Of a stretch of 64,000 nt of DNA, positions 25,330 through 34,909 are shown in pieces. This stretch comes from JAJDXW01 sp965202895 (GTDB lineage Bacteria > Pseudomonadota > Gammaproteobacteria > HK1). The translations under genes were made by a program, and so were the position numbers. Each line of letters opens with the position of its first letter. Position 1 is the stretch's first letter. Below the pieces are notes generated by a model. That model was not told where the DNA came from. It did no database searches and saw only the letters and a program-made list of their open reading frames with translations. The stretch is taken from the NCBI GenBank assembly GCA_965202895.1, contig OZ241901.1, positions 1,240,001-1,304,000 on the forward strand, given 5' to 3'.

Positions 25330-26853
25330 TCAGCCGTCCGCCGTCGCCGCCCACCTCGCCTTGACCGCCTCGCGGTCGACCGCCCCGCCGTCGTCGCGGG
25401 GCAGCGACCCGGTGAACGCGACGTGCTGCGGGCGCTTGAAGCGTGCGATGCGCGCGCCGACGTGGTCGATGACCTGCTCCGCGGTGAGCCCGCCCGCGGT
25501 CTCCACGACCGCCATGATCCCCTCGCCCCACTTCCGGTCCGGCACCCCGAACACGCAGACCGCGCTCGCCTCCGCCAGCTCCATGATGGTGGTCTCGACC
25601 TCGGCGGGGTAGACGTTCTCGCCGCCCGGCTTGATGAGCTCCTTCTCGGGCTTGCGCTTCACGTAGTGGAGGTATCCGTCCTCGTCGAAGCGCCCGACGT
25701 CGCCGGTGTGGTGCCATCCCCCCCGGAAGGTGTGTTCGTTGACCTCGGGTTGGTCGAAGTACCCCTGGAAGACGGTGGGACCGCGGGCGAGGATCTCGCC
25801 GGGGGTTCCGGCCGGAACGTCGCGGTCGTAGTCGTCGACCACCCGTACCCGGCACGCCGGCCCGGGCACCCCCGCCGCGCCCGGCCGGTCGCGGAAGCGC
25901 TGCAACGTCACCCAACCGGTGGTCTCCGTCTGCCCGAACCCGCTCCAGAAATCGGCGCCGGTCTCGGCGTGCAGGCGCTCGATGGTGTCCGGGGCGTCCA
26001 GCCCGTTCACGATGCGGAGCGAACCGAGGGTGCTGCCCTGCTCCCGAGCCTGGTCCAGCACGTTGGTCAGCACCGGCGGGAAGTCGCTGATGAAGCTCAA
26101 GCCGTGGCGGTCGATGAGACGCACCGCCTCGGCCGGGTCGAAGCGCGGCATCACCACGTTCTGCCCGCCCGCGTGCATCACCGCGAGCCCGCTCCCGAGG
26201 GCCGCGATGTGGAAGAGAGGGAGGGCCAGCAGGTTGCCGTCGGCGGGGCCGAGGTCCATCACGGCGGCGGTCTGGAGGTTGGAGGCGACGATGTTGGCGT
26301 GGGTGAGCACGGCGCCGCGCGGGATCACGTCGACCGCCGCGGTGGGAATGATCGCGAACGGATCGTCGGCCGCGACGTGCGGCCGGTCCGCCGCCTCGCC
26401 GGTGGCGCGAAGCTGGTCGAGCCCGATCCAGTCGCTGCGCGGGTCGCCGTCGATCTGCGCCTTCAGGATCACCGCCTCGAGCCCTGCCCCGTTCTGCGGC
26501 AGCATCTCGTGGTACGCCTCGTCGATGACGAGGGCCCGAGGCCGGGCGCGTTCGCACGAACGGGCGACCTCGCCCGCCGAGAGCCTCCAGTTGAGGGGAC
26601 AGGGGACGATCCCCTGCCGGGCGCACGCGAAGTAGAGCTCGAAGTAGGCCGCGGAGTTCTGGGCGATGACGAGCACCCGGTCCCCCTTCGAGAGCCCTGC
26701 CCCGGCGAGTCCGGCCGCGAGGGCGTCCACCCGGCCTCGGAGGGCGGCGAACGTGAGGGTGTCTCCGGTCTCGGTCACGAGGGCGGGCCGGCCGGCGAAG
26801 CAGCCCGCATTGCGGGCGAGGACGTCGTAGACGGTGAAGCTTTGTGCGTGCAT
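25330..26853 (-). CDS. AMP-binding acyl-CoA synthetase-like protein, 507 aa
   Basis: This is an ANL-superfamily protein. Recognisable are the A5-like FWSGFGQTETTGWVTLQ and the A7/A8 block WHHTGDVGRFDEDGYLHYVKRKPEKELIKPGGENVYPAEVE. The ATP phosphate-binding loop, usually T(S)SGTTGxPKG, reads PTAAVDVIPRG, and the catalytic-lysine region near the end reads LPRDDGGAVDREAVK, without the usual G-K. It is thus a variant of the fatty-acyl-CoA ligase group, or has altered activity. ATG 26853 begins MHAQSFTVYDVLARNA. Confidence 0.85.
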   Translation of the reverse strand: MHAQSFTVYDVLARNAGCFAGRPALVTETGDTLTFAALRGRVDALAAGLAGAGLSKGDRVLVIAQNSAAYFELYFACARQGIVPCPLNWRLSAGEVARSCERARPRALVIDEAYHEMLPQNGAGLEAVILKAQIDGDPRSDWIGLDQLRATGEAADRPHVAADDPFAIIPTAAVDVIPRGAVLTHANIVASNLQTAAVMDLGPADGNLLALPLFHIAALGSGLAVMHAGGQNVVMPRFDPAEAVRLIDRHGLSFISDFPPVLTNVLDQAREQGSTLGSLRIVNGLDAPDTIERLHAETGADFWSGFGQTETTGWVTLQRFRDRPGAAGVPGPACRVRVVDDYDRDVPAGTPGEILARGPTVFQGYFDQPEVNEHTFRGGWHHTGDVGRFDEDGYLHYVKRKPEKELIKPGGENVYPAEVETTIMELAEASAVCVFGVPDRKWGEGIMAVVETAGGLTAEQVIDHVGARIARFKRPQHVAFTGSLPRDDGGAVDREAVKARWAATADG

Positions 26854-26993
26854 GGATGCGTCGTCGCGTGTCGAGGGGATTCGGGGAGAGCGTACCATCC
26901 TCCCGGGACGCGGCGAGCCTGGACGTGGCCGATGCCGGATGCCGGCGGTCGCCGCCGTGAGCGGGAGGGGGGTTACCCGGCCGCGGACGGGGA

Positions 26994-27326
26994 TCAGTGG
27001 CGAGCGCGAGGGTGGAGCACGTACGCACCGTCCTCCAGGGCCCTGAACGTCTCCGGGACCTGGGGATGGTCGACCGGCCGGGGGTCGTCCTCGCGGAGCA
27101 GGTTCTGCTCCGACACGTACGCGTTGTAGTGGCCTTGGGCGTTCTCGGCGAAGAGGTGGTAGAAGGGCTGGTCCTTCGACGGACGGACCGCCACGGGAAT
27201 GGAGTTCCACCATTCCTCGGAGTTCGCGAACTCCGGGTCCACATCGTAGATGACGCCCCGGAACGGATAGATGCGGTGACGGACGATGTCACCGATCCGA
27301 AACCTCGCGCGACGTTCGATACCCAT
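26994..27326 (-). CDS. hspQ: Heat-shock protein HspQ (YccV-like), 110 aa
   Basis: HspQ is a small cytoplasmic protein that in enterobacteria modulates Lon and binds hemimethylated DNA. RFRIGDIVRHRIYPFRGVIYDVDPEF and EEWW, then QPFYHLFAENAQGHYNAYVSEQNLL, are diagnostic, and 110 residues fits the family. GAGGA lies nine bases before ATG 27326; an ATG 24 bases upstream has no ribosome binding site. Confidence 0.95.
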   Translation of the reverse strand: MGIERRARFRIGDIVRHRIYPFRGVIYDVDPEFANSEEWWNSIPVAVRPSKDQPFYHLFAENAQGHYNAYVSEQNLLREDDPRPVDHPQVPETFRALEDGAYVLHPRARH

Positions 27327-27401
27327 GCTCGACTTCCTCTCGATCTTCATTATGGGTGCGATGCCCGCGCGTTTCCACCTTCGGCCTTCTCCGGTGGACG
27401 A

Positions 27402-27587
27402 CGGGGCAGTCGCATCCGGACGGAATACGTCGTCCGTACCGCCCAAGACCGTCCGCCGGACGCCGCAAGCGGCCTTCCAGCCGGCTCGTCGGGCCGATTT
27501 CGGCGCTTCGCACCCGGAAATCGACCCCTGCCAACGACAGCTCGGCCATCACGGCGCACCGGGAATCCCCAATGCGATTGCCCTGGG
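27402..27587. repeat. Dispersed element, family 4, degenerate copy
   Basis: The ends are GGGGCAGTCGCATCCGGACG and AATGCGATTGCCCTGGG, imperfect inverted termini. The left 45 bases align at roughly 80 percent with 61872-61916, and the two elements have similar length. Reading frames of the better copy are broken here. The remainder of 27327-27989 contains no supported gene. Confidence 0.55.
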
Positions 27588-27989
27588 TGGACGACGCCTT
27601 CCCCGGCGGGTAGCCGGAAGGACTCCATCCTCCCGGTCTTCAGCTCCGGGGACTCGCACCACGTCCCGACCCGCCCCTCATGAGCCATCCACGGTGGCGA
27701 GCCCCCTCGCCGCCGCGCAAGGAGCATCGGAGCCTTTCGTCGCCCGGCACGCCTGTCCGGATTGGAAAATCGTTCCGTGAAATCAAGGATGTTGCAGGGA
27801 GGCCGCACGAGTCGTCGAACCCGCATTTTCGACCCGGCTTCGCCCGAGGTCGTCTTCGGGGCGCATCCGACGCACGCGCCCGCCGATGCGGAACGAGGCC
27901 GCCCGGCGGATACCGGCTCGTCCGCCCGCCGGCTCGCACGGGTGGAGGCCCCGGCCGGGGAATGGGCCGGCGCCCGGCAAGCGCCCCGG

Positions 27990-28751
27990 TCAGGGCCGGA
28001 ACTGCTCGTTCAGGATGCGTTCTTCGAGGTTGCGCTCGGGGTCGAAGAGCAGCCGCATCTCGAGGTCCCGATCCTCCCGGACCTCGACGGTCACCACGTC
28101 CCGGGTCTCGCGCGCGTCGGGGCTCGCGCTGACCGGCCGCTTCTTCGGATCGAGCACGTCGAAGCGCACCCGCGCCTCGCGCGGAAGAAGCGCCCCGCGC
28201 CAGCGCCGGGGGCGGAACGGACTGATCGCGGTGAGCGCGAGCACCCCTGCGCTCAGGGGAAGGATCGGGCCGTGGGCGGAGTGGTTGTACGCGGAGCTGC
28301 CGGCCGGCGTGGCGACGAGGATGCCGTCGCAGATGATCTCCTCCAACCGGACCCGTCCGTCTATCGAGACCCGGATCTTCGAGGCCTGTCCGGTCTGGCG
28401 GTGGAGGGATACCTCGTTGATGGCGAGGAGCTCGACGTCCGCTCCCCCGAAGCGGGTCGCCTTCATGCGGAGCGGGCTCAAGGTGGTCGTGGTGGCCCGG
28501 CGGAGGCGCTCGACGAGCCGGTCTTCTTCGAAGGCGTTCATGAGAAACCCGACCGTGCCCCGGTTCATGCCGAAGAAAGGGACCCCGAGCTGCATGTGCC
28601 GGTGAAGCGTATCGAGCATGAACCCGTCCCCGCCGAGCGCGACGATGACGTCGGCCCCTTCGACCGGATGCCGCCCGTAGCGCCGGGCGAGCCCGCGGGC
28701 GGTGTCCCCGGCGTGTTCCGCGGCAAGGAACGCGATGCGTTCAACCGCCAT
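27990..28751 (-). CDS. nadK: NAD kinase, 253 aa
   Basis: NadK phosphorylates NAD to NADP. The ATP-binding GGDG motif is at residues 40-43 (VIVALGGDGFML); NRGTVGFLMN and the NAD-binding CDGILVATPAGSSAYNHSAHGPI are typical. The protein is slightly short, as in alphaproteobacterial and related enzymes. It overlaps the preceding gene by 11 bases, so it is the last member of the cobS-cobT-orf-nadK run. Confidence 0.95.
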   Translation of the reverse strand: MAVERIAFLAAEHAGDTARGLARRYGRHPVEGADVIVALGGDGFMLDTLHRHMQLGVPFFGMNRGTVGFLMNAFEEDRLVERLRRATTTTLSPLRMKATRFGGADVELLAINEVSLHRQTGQASKIRVSIDGRVRLEEIICDGILVATPAGSSAYNHSAHGPILPLSAGVLALTAISPFRPRRWRGALLPREARVRFDVLDPKKRPVSASPDARETRDVVTVEVREDRDLEMRLLFDPERNLEERILNEQFRP

Positions 28752-30894
28752 CGGCGCCGGCGAAATGCTTGTACAGGCCGATGAGCTCCTTCGGCGTGAA
28801 CCCGACGATGACGAGCTCGTTTCCGGGGAAGAGCGTTACGGCGGGATCCTGCGTCAACCGGCCGAGCCTGCGGTTGTAGATGATCGTCTTCTGCGACTTC
28901 CGGTGGATCATGAGCCCGAGCCGGGAGCTCGATCGGTCCCCGAGCAGCTCGTCCGCGTCGTACGGAACCGCGACCCGGTAGGTGTCCGTCCGCCCGCCGA
29001 GGGTGATCCGCACCCCGCGCGCGAAGTTCTCGGTGACGGCCCTCTGGATGATGCCCCAGAGTCCCTGGTAGTCGCCCGGGGTGACGGCGTGGACATAGAA
29101 GACGTCGTCCTCACCGAACTCGACGGTCCCTTCGAGCAGCTCGCGGATGGTGATGGTCTCCCGCGGAGCCGGGGTGTCCCCCGTGCCGCGGAACGCCGCC
29201 GTCTTCGCAGGGGCCGCTTCGTCCTTCCCGGCGGCGGCCGGCTCGGCATCGGGAACGGATTCGGCGACGTCCTTCGGGGGCTTCTTCACCGGCCTGTCGC
29301 CCGTCGCGCGCGCTTGGTCCTTCCCGGTGGTGGCTGGTGCGGCGCCGGAGACGAGCTCGCCGATGTCGTCGTCGGGCCGCTTCATCGGCGCCACGGCCGG
29401 CGCCGCCGTCCCGTCCTCCCCGGAGGGCTCCGTTTCGGCCCCGAGCCGGGTTCCGGGCGGGGCTTGGGCGGCGGCCGGGTCCTCGGGCTTCTTCACCGGC
29501 TCGTCGCTCGGTGCGGGTGCTTCGTCCTTCCCGGGGGTGGCCGTCTTGGCGCCGGAGGCGGGCTCGCCGTCGCCGTCGGGCTTCTTCATCGGCGCCGCGG
29601 CCGGCGCCGCCGCCCTGTTCTCCCCGGAGGGCTCCGTTTCGGCCCCGGGCCGGGTTCCGGGCGGGGCTTGGGCGGCGGCCGGGTCCTCGGGCTTCTTCAC
29701 CGGCTCGTCGCTCGGGGCGGGCGCTTCGTCCTTCCCGGGGGTGGCCGTCCTGATGCCGGAGACTGGCTCGCCGTCGCCGTCGGGTTTCTTCACCGGCGCC
29801 GCGGCCGGCGCCGCCGCCCCGTCCTCCCCGAAGGGCTCCGTTTCGGCCTCGGGCCGGGTTCCGGGCTCGGTTTCGGCGGCGGCCGGGTCCTCGGGGTTGG
29901 CCACCACTGCGAGCTCCAGTGCGGGCCCGGGCGGAGAGTCTTCACCCGCCGATCCGAACCGGATCTCCTGGTCGGCGCCGATGAAGTGATCCGCCCGCTC
30001 CCCGGGAATCGGCTCGGAGGCGGGTTTGGCGAGGTTTGCGACGTACTCCGCGGCCTCCTTGTCGAGGGAGGAGCCCGGCGACCCCGCATCGGGTCGCGGG
30101 AGCGGCGCGGCCGTATCTTCGCTGCCCGTGGCCCCGCCCGCGCCAGCCTCTTCGTCGTCGCCCGCCGGGGGTTCGGTGGCGGCGGGCGGGTCTGCGGCGG
30201 CCGCGGGTGATTCCGCTCCGGCCGCGGGTAGCGGCTCGGAACCGGCCGTACCCCCGTCCTCGGGAGCCGGCCGCCCCGCGTCGGCGGCGCGCGGCTCCGC
30301 CCCCGCCGTATCGGGTCGCGGAAGCGGCGCGGCCGTATCTTCGCTGCGCGTGGCCCCGCCCGCGCCAGCCTCTTCGTCGTCGCTCGCCGGGGGTTCGGTG
30401 GCGGCGGGCGGGTCTGCGGCGGCCGCGGGTGATTCCGCTCCGGCCGCGGGTAGCGGCTCGGGACCGGCCGTACCCTCGTCCTCGGGAGCCGGCCGCCCCG
30501 CGCCGCTCGTGGGCGGCTCCGCCCCGGCCGCGGGTTGTGGCCCGGGCTCCGCCGCGGCCTCGTCCTCGGCGACCCGGGAAGGAGCCTCTTCGTCCCCGCG
30601 CGCCTCCTCCGATCGCGCCCCTTCCGGCCGCGCCTCGCCCGCGGCGGGTCTCTCCTCCACGGCAGCCGTGGCCGTCTCCTCGCCGGAGGGGCCGGGCTCG
30701 GTCGGCTTCGCGGCGGGCTCTTCGCGGCTCGGCTCCTCGGCAGGGCCGGGGACGGCCGGCTCGGCGGGCGCATCCGGCTCCGCCACGAACCCCCGCTCCG
30801 TTCGATCGCGGGTCCTCTCGTACCAGATGAACCCGACCGCGACGAGGAGCAGCACGCCCACGAGTGCCCCCGAGATCGCCCTGCGCAAGATCAT
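28741..30894 (-). CDS. Anchored protein with long low-complexity linker, unknown role, 717 aa
   Basis: I do not recognise this family. Residues 6-24 form one membrane helix (AISGALVGVLLLVAVGFIWY). Residues 30-575 are Ala/Pro/Glu-rich linker made of at least two repeat types: a block around PLPAAGAESPAAAADPPAAT (twice) and one around EAPAPSDEPVKKPEDPAAAQ (twice, with a related third). Residues 580-715 are a globular domain (ITIRELLEGTVEFGEDDVFYV, PGNELVIVGFTPKELIGLYKHFA). Its start overlaps the cobT stop (ATGA) and its end overlaps nadK by 11 bases, so it is translated with both. The C-terminal domain is predicted to face the periplasm. A structural link to cobaltochelatase is unproven. Confidence 0.85.
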   Translation of the reverse strand: MILRRAISGALVGVLLLVAVGFIWYERTRDRTERGFVAEPDAPAEPAVPGPAEEPSREEPAAKPTEPGPSGEETATAAVEERPAAGEARPEGARSEEARGDEEAPSRVAEDEAAAEPGPQPAAGAEPPTSGAGRPAPEDEGTAGPEPLPAAGAESPAAAADPPAATEPPASDDEEAGAGGATRSEDTAAPLPRPDTAGAEPRAADAGRPAPEDGGTAGSEPLPAAGAESPAAAADPPAATEPPAGDDEEAGAGGATGSEDTAAPLPRPDAGSPGSSLDKEAAEYVANLAKPASEPIPGERADHFIGADQEIRFGSAGEDSPPGPALELAVVANPEDPAAAETEPGTRPEAETEPFGEDGAAAPAAAPVKKPDGDGEPVSGIRTATPGKDEAPAPSDEPVKKPEDPAAAQAPPGTRPGAETEPSGENRAAAPAAAPMKKPDGDGEPASGAKTATPGKDEAPAPSDEPVKKPEDPAAAQAPPGTRLGAETEPSGEDGTAAPAVAPMKRPDDDIGELVSGAAPATTGKDQARATGDRPVKKPPKDVAESVPDAEPAAAGKDEAAPAKTAAFRGTGDTPAPRETITIRELLEGTVEFGEDDVFYVHAVTPGDYQGLWGIIQRAVTENFARGVRITLGGRTDTYRVAVPYDADELLGDRSSSRLGLMIHRKSQKTIIYNRRLGRLTQDPAVTLFPGNELVIVGFTPKELIGLYKHFAGADGG

Positions 30895-32828
30895 TCGGCC
30901 GAACCCCCTCTCTGGCGGGCGGATGCGGAAACGGGACCGCGGAGAGAGAACCGCCCCGGCGGAGGGCCTCCCGGGCGGAGGCGGGCGACACGTCCGGCCG
31001 CGCCCTCGTCGGACTCGAAGAGATCGCTCAGCTCCTCCATCATCGCCCCCCCGAGCTGCTCGGCGTCCACCAGGGTGACCGCGCGCCGGTAGTAGCGGGT
31101 GACGTCGTGGCCGATCCCGATCGCGATGAGCTCCACCGCCCCGCCGCTCTCGATCCGGGTGATGACCTCGCGCAGGTGCCGTTCGAGATAGCTCCCCGGA
31201 TTGACGGAGAGGGTCGAGTCGTCGACCGGCGCTCCGTCGCTGATCACCATCAGGATCCGGCGTTGCTCGTGCCTTGCGAGCAACCGCTGGTAGGCCCAGA
31301 GCAGGGCTTCACCGTCGATGTTCTCCTTGAGGATCCCCTCCCGGAGCATGAGCCCCAGATTCTTGCGGGCCCTCCGCCAAGGTGCGTCGGCGGTCTTGTA
31401 GACGATGTGGCGCAGATCGTTGAGCCGTCCCGCGTGCGCCGGCTTCCCGGCCGCGAGCCAGCGTTCGCGCGACTGGCCTCCCTTCCAGGCGCGGGTGGTG
31501 AATCCGAGGATCTCCACCTTCACCCCGCATCGCTCGAGGGTCCGGGACAGGATGTCGGCGCTGATCGCGGCCAGGGTGATGGGCCGTCCCCGCATCGAGC
31601 CCGAGTTGTCGATCAGCAGGCAGACCACCGTATCGCGGAACTCGGTGTCCTTCTCCTGCTTGTAGCTGAGCGGCTGCATCGGATTCGCCACTACCCGCGC
31701 GAGCCGGGCCGCATCGAGCAGGCCCTCGTCGAGGTCGAACTGCCACGCGCGCGACTGCCGGGCGAGGAGGCGCCGCTGGAGCCGGTTCGCGAGCCGGGCG
31801 ATCACCTTGTGCAGGTTCGAGACGTACTGGTCGAGCTGGTTCCGGAGGCGTCCGAGCTCGTCCGCGTCGCACAGCTCGCCGGCTTCCGCCACCTCGTCGA
31901 ACTCGGTCGTGAAGGCGCGGTACTCCCGCTCTCCGGGCTCGTTGCGGCCGGTGAAGGGCGAGGGAGGCTGGCGGTCCGCGTCCGCATCGTCGTCCCCGAG
32001 CGAGGAGGTGTCGAGGTCCACCTCGTCGAGGTCGGACGTCTCCTCGCTGGACTCGCCGGCCGTCTCCTGGCCTTCGGACTCCTCGCTGCCGTCCGGGTCG
32101 GCGGAGAGGGCCTCGGCATCGGCCTCTCCGGCCTCCTGGTCTTCACCCTCGTTCTCGTCCTGGTCGCCGCGGTCGCTGCCTTCCTCCCGGCGGTCGTCGT
32201 CCTCGGCGAGGCCGAGCACCCGCAGGAGCTCCCGCGAGCGATTCGCGAACTCGTGCTGGTCGGCGACCACCTGCGACAGATCATCCAGGTTCGCTCGGAT
32301 CTTCGGCTCGAGGATCGGCCGCCACAGCTCCACCATGCGCTTGGCGGACGGGGGCGGCCCCTCGCCGGTCAACGTTTCGCGGGCGAGCAACCGGAGGACC
32401 TCCGGCAGCGGCGCGTGCTCGCCCTGGACGATCTCCGCGTAGCCCCGGGACTGGCAATGGTTCTCGAGGGCGGCGCCGAGATTCCGGCGCACGCCGGCCA
32501 TGAACCGCGAGCCGAGGGTCTCGCATCGCACCTGCTCGAAGGCGTCGAAGACCGCGCGGGCATCTTCGTCCACGGGTGCGCGGGCGCGATGGACGCGAGG
32601 GTCGTGGTGGCGGCGGCGGAGCGCCGCGGCATCCGCCTCGCCCCGGATCCGGGCCGCCTCCTCGGCGTCGATCCGGCTCCCCGGCGTGGGGAGGGTGAGG
32701 GTGTTGCCGGTGAGCGACGCCTGCGAAGGCCCGAACCGGACCTCGAGCTCCCCGTCGTCCGCGAGCGAGCGCGTCGCCGCCGCGGTGACGAATCGAAAGT
32801 GCTCGACGGGAGATTCGGGTCGCCGCAC
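30891..32828 (-). CDS. cobT: Cobaltochelatase subunit CobT, 645 aa
   Basis: CobT forms the AAA+ chaperone-like complex with CobS that drives cobalt insertion by CobN. An acidic low-complexity stretch (about residues 215-300, DDDRREEG to DDDADAD) is typical. The C-terminal von Willebrand A domain has the MIDAS motif DNSGSMRG near residue 410 and MVISDGAPVDDSTL. The start is GTG 32828, just 37 bases after the cobS stop; the cobS TGA lies in the same frame upstream and bounds it. Confidence 0.96.
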   Translation of the reverse strand: MRRPESPVEHFRFVTAAATRSLADDGELEVRFGPSQASLTGNTLTLPTPGSRIDAEEAARIRGEADAAALRRRHHDPRVHRARAPVDEDARAVFDAFEQVRCETLGSRFMAGVRRNLGAALENHCQSRGYAEIVQGEHAPLPEVLRLLARETLTGEGPPPSAKRMVELWRPILEPKIRANLDDLSQVVADQHEFANRSRELLRVLGLAEDDDRREEGSDRGDQDENEGEDQEAGEADAEALSADPDGSEESEGQETAGESSEETSDLDEVDLDTSSLGDDDADADRQPPSPFTGRNEPGEREYRAFTTEFDEVAEAGELCDADELGRLRNQLDQYVSNLHKVIARLANRLQRRLLARQSRAWQFDLDEGLLDAARLARVVANPMQPLSYKQEKDTEFRDTVVCLLIDNSGSMRGRPITLAAISADILSRTLERCGVKVEILGFTTRAWKGGQSRERWLAAGKPAHAGRLNDLRHIVYKTADAPWRRARKNLGLMLREGILKENIDGEALLWAYQRLLARHEQRRILMVISDGAPVDDSTLSVNPGSYLERHLREVITRIESGGAVELIAIGIGHDVTRYYRRAVTLVDAEQLGGAMMEELSDLFESDEGAAGRVARLRPGGPPPGRFSLRGPVSASARQRGGSAE

Positions 32829-32865
32829 TGGATGCCCGGCTTGCGCCGTCGGGTGGAGCTTGCCG

Positions 32866-33867
32866 TCAGCCCGAGGGATGGGCGACGGCTCCCTCCGGCA
32901 GCTCGGCGCCGAAACACCGCTGGTAGTACTCCGCCACGACCGGGCGCTCGACTTCGTCGCACTTGTTGAGGAAGCTCAGCCGAAAGGCGAGCCCGAGATC
33001 GTCATCGAAGATCGCCGCGTTCTCGGCCCAGGTGATGACCGTGCGCGGGCTCATGACGGTGGAGATGTCCCCGCTCATGAATCCCGAGCGGGTGAGGGCC
33101 GCGAGCTTGACCATCGAATGGATCGTGGCGCGCCTCTCCTCGGAGTCGTAGTCGGGGACCTTGGCCAGCACGATGTCGACCTCGGCGTCGTGGGCGAGGT
33201 AGTTCAGCGTGGTCACGATGTTCCAGCGGTCCATCTGTCCCTGGTTGATCGGCTGGGTGCCGTGGTAGAGGCCGGTCGTGTCCCCGAGCCCGATGGTGTT
33301 CGCGGTCGCGAACAGCCGGAACGACGGGTGGGGGTGCAGGACCCGGGACTGGTCCAGGAGGGTCATCCGTCCTTCCGCTTCCAGCACCCGCTGGATGACG
33401 AACATCACGTCCGGGCGGCCCGCATCGTATTCGTCGAACACGATCGCGGTGGGGCTCTGAAACGCCCACGGCAGCATGCCCTCGCGGAACTCGGTGACCT
33501 GCATTCCGTCCCGGATGACGATCGCGTCCTTGCCGACGAGATCGATTCGCGAGATGTGGCTGTCCAGGTTGACGCGCACGCACGGCCAGTTGAGGCGCGC
33601 GGCAACCTGTTCGATATGGGTGGACTTGCCGGTCCCGTGATAGCCCTGGATCAGCACCCGGCGGTTGTAGGCGAACCCCACGAGTATCGCGAGAGTGGTC
33701 GTCGGATCGAATCGATAGCTTTCGTCGACCGGGGGAACGTGTTCGCTCGGCGCACCGAACGCGGGGATTTCCAGGTCCGTATCGATCCCGAAGGTCTGCC
33801 GCGCCGATATCCGGATATCGGGCACGCCGCCGCCCGAGGCTGCTCCGGAAGCGCCGTTCGCTGTCAT
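32866..33867 (-). CDS. cobS: Cobaltochelatase subunit CobS, 333 aa
   Basis: This is a MoxR/CobS-type AAA+ ATPase: Walker A GYHGTGKSTH at about residue 75, the adjacent HIEQVAARLNWPCVRVNLDSHISRIDLVG, Walker B IVFDEYDAG, and FATANTIGLGDTTGLYHGTQ. The length and composition are the standard CobS form. It precedes cobT by 37 bases. TAGAAT about 40 bases upstream of the ATG may be a -10 element, but co-transcription from the metF-like gene (51 bases away) is equally possible. Confidence 0.97.
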   Translation of the reverse strand: MTANGASGAASGGGVPDIRISARQTFGIDTDLEIPAFGAPSEHVPPVDESYRFDPTTTLAILVGFAYNRRVLIQGYHGTGKSTHIEQVAARLNWPCVRVNLDSHISRIDLVGKDAIVIRDGMQVTEFREGMLPWAFQSPTAIVFDEYDAGRPDVMFVIQRVLEAEGRMTLLDQSRVLHPHPSFRLFATANTIGLGDTTGLYHGTQPINQGQMDRWNIVTTLNYLAHDAEVDIVLAKVPDYDSEERRATIHSMVKLAALTRSGFMSGDISTVMSPRTVITWAENAAIFDDDLGLAFRLSFLNKCDEVERPVVAEYYQRCFGAELPEGAVAHPSG

Positions 33868-33918
33868 GCTCGTGTCTCGATGGGGTTTCAGGCTGGAGCG
33901 TTATTCTAGCCGGATACC

Positions 33919-34815
33919 TCACCGCCGTGTTGCTGCGGAGACCCCCGCCTGCCCGACGATGGCGGGGACGAGCGCCTCGCGGCCGAGCGTCATGAGGTGC
34001 GCGCCCTGGCACAGGGACTCGAGCCCGGCAATGGTGCGGGCCGCGATCGACGTGCTCGCCGCGTCCACGTCGCCCGACCCCGCGACCTCCTCGATGACCG
34101 CTTCCGGAACCTCGATCCCGGGTACGTTCTCGTTCAGATACCGGGCCATCCGCACCGATTTGATGGGGATGATGCCCGCGATGACCGCCACTCCGAGCCC
34201 TTCGAAGCGATCGAGCCGTCGCGCGAAGCGCTCGAACGCGGGGACGTCGTAGACCGCCTGGGTCTGGAAGAAGCGGGCCCCGGCCTCCACCTTGGCCGCC
34301 ATCCGGGCCACCTCCCCGTCGAGGTCGGGGTTTCCGGGGTTGACCACCGCCCCGATGCAGAGGTCCGGCGCTCCGCGCAGCGTGTTGCCCGCGAGATCGC
34401 GGCCTTCATTGAGTCCCCGCGCGGTCCGGATGATCTCGACCGAGCCCAGGTCGAAGACGGCCCTGGCGTCGGGGTGGTCGCCGTGCGACGGCGCGTCTCC
34501 GGTCATCAGCACCACGTTCGAGACCCCGAGCGCGGCCGCCGCCAGCAGGTCGGCCTGGATCGCGATCCGGTTGCGGTCGCGGGCGGTCATCTGGAGGATG
34601 GGTTCGATGCCCTCGTCCAGCAGCCGCCGGGCCGCCCCGATGGGCGCCATGCTCATGCGGGCGTTGTGGGAGTCGGTCAGATTGAATGCGTCCACGAACC
34701 CGGCGAGGGCGCGGGCGGCTTCGAGCATCGGGGCGAGGTCGAGCCCCTTGGGAGGGGTGAGCTCGCTCGTGACGACGAACCGCCCCGAGCGGACGAGATC
34801 CGTGATTCGCGGCAT
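33919..34815 (-). CDS. Methylenetetrahydrofolate reductase-like protein, 298 aa
   Basis: A MetF-type flavin TIM barrel: SELTPPKG near the N-terminus, FNLTDSHNARM, NVVLMTGDAPSHGDH, GAVVNPGN and FFQTQAVYD correspond to conserved barrel strands. It reduces methylene- to methyltetrahydrofolate or a related pterin; the second-half sequence differs from classical MetF, so the exact substrate is uncertain. AAAGGAG lies before ATG 34815. Its position directly upstream of cobS suggests a link to cobalamin-dependent one-carbon metabolism. Confidence 0.88.
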   Translation of the reverse strand: MPRITDLVRSGRFVVTSELTPPKGLDLAPMLEAARALAGFVDAFNLTDSHNARMSMAPIGAARRLLDEGIEPILQMTARDRNRIAIQADLLAAAALGVSNVVLMTGDAPSHGDHPDARAVFDLGSVEIIRTARGLNEGRDLAGNTLRGAPDLCIGAVVNPGNPDLDGEVARMAAKVEAGARFFQTQAVYDVPAFERFARRLDRFEGLGVAVIAGIIPIKSVRMARYLNENVPGIEVPEAVIEEVAGSGDVDAASTSIAARTIAGLESLCQGAHLMTLGREALVPAIVGQAGVSAATRR

Positions 34816-34909
34816 GGCGCCTGCTCCTTTGCCCGGTTGAAACGTCCGTGGGACGGGAGACGCCCCTTCGATGGGGCGGGTGCGTTCCCGACCGTGTCGA
34901 GGTCCCGAA

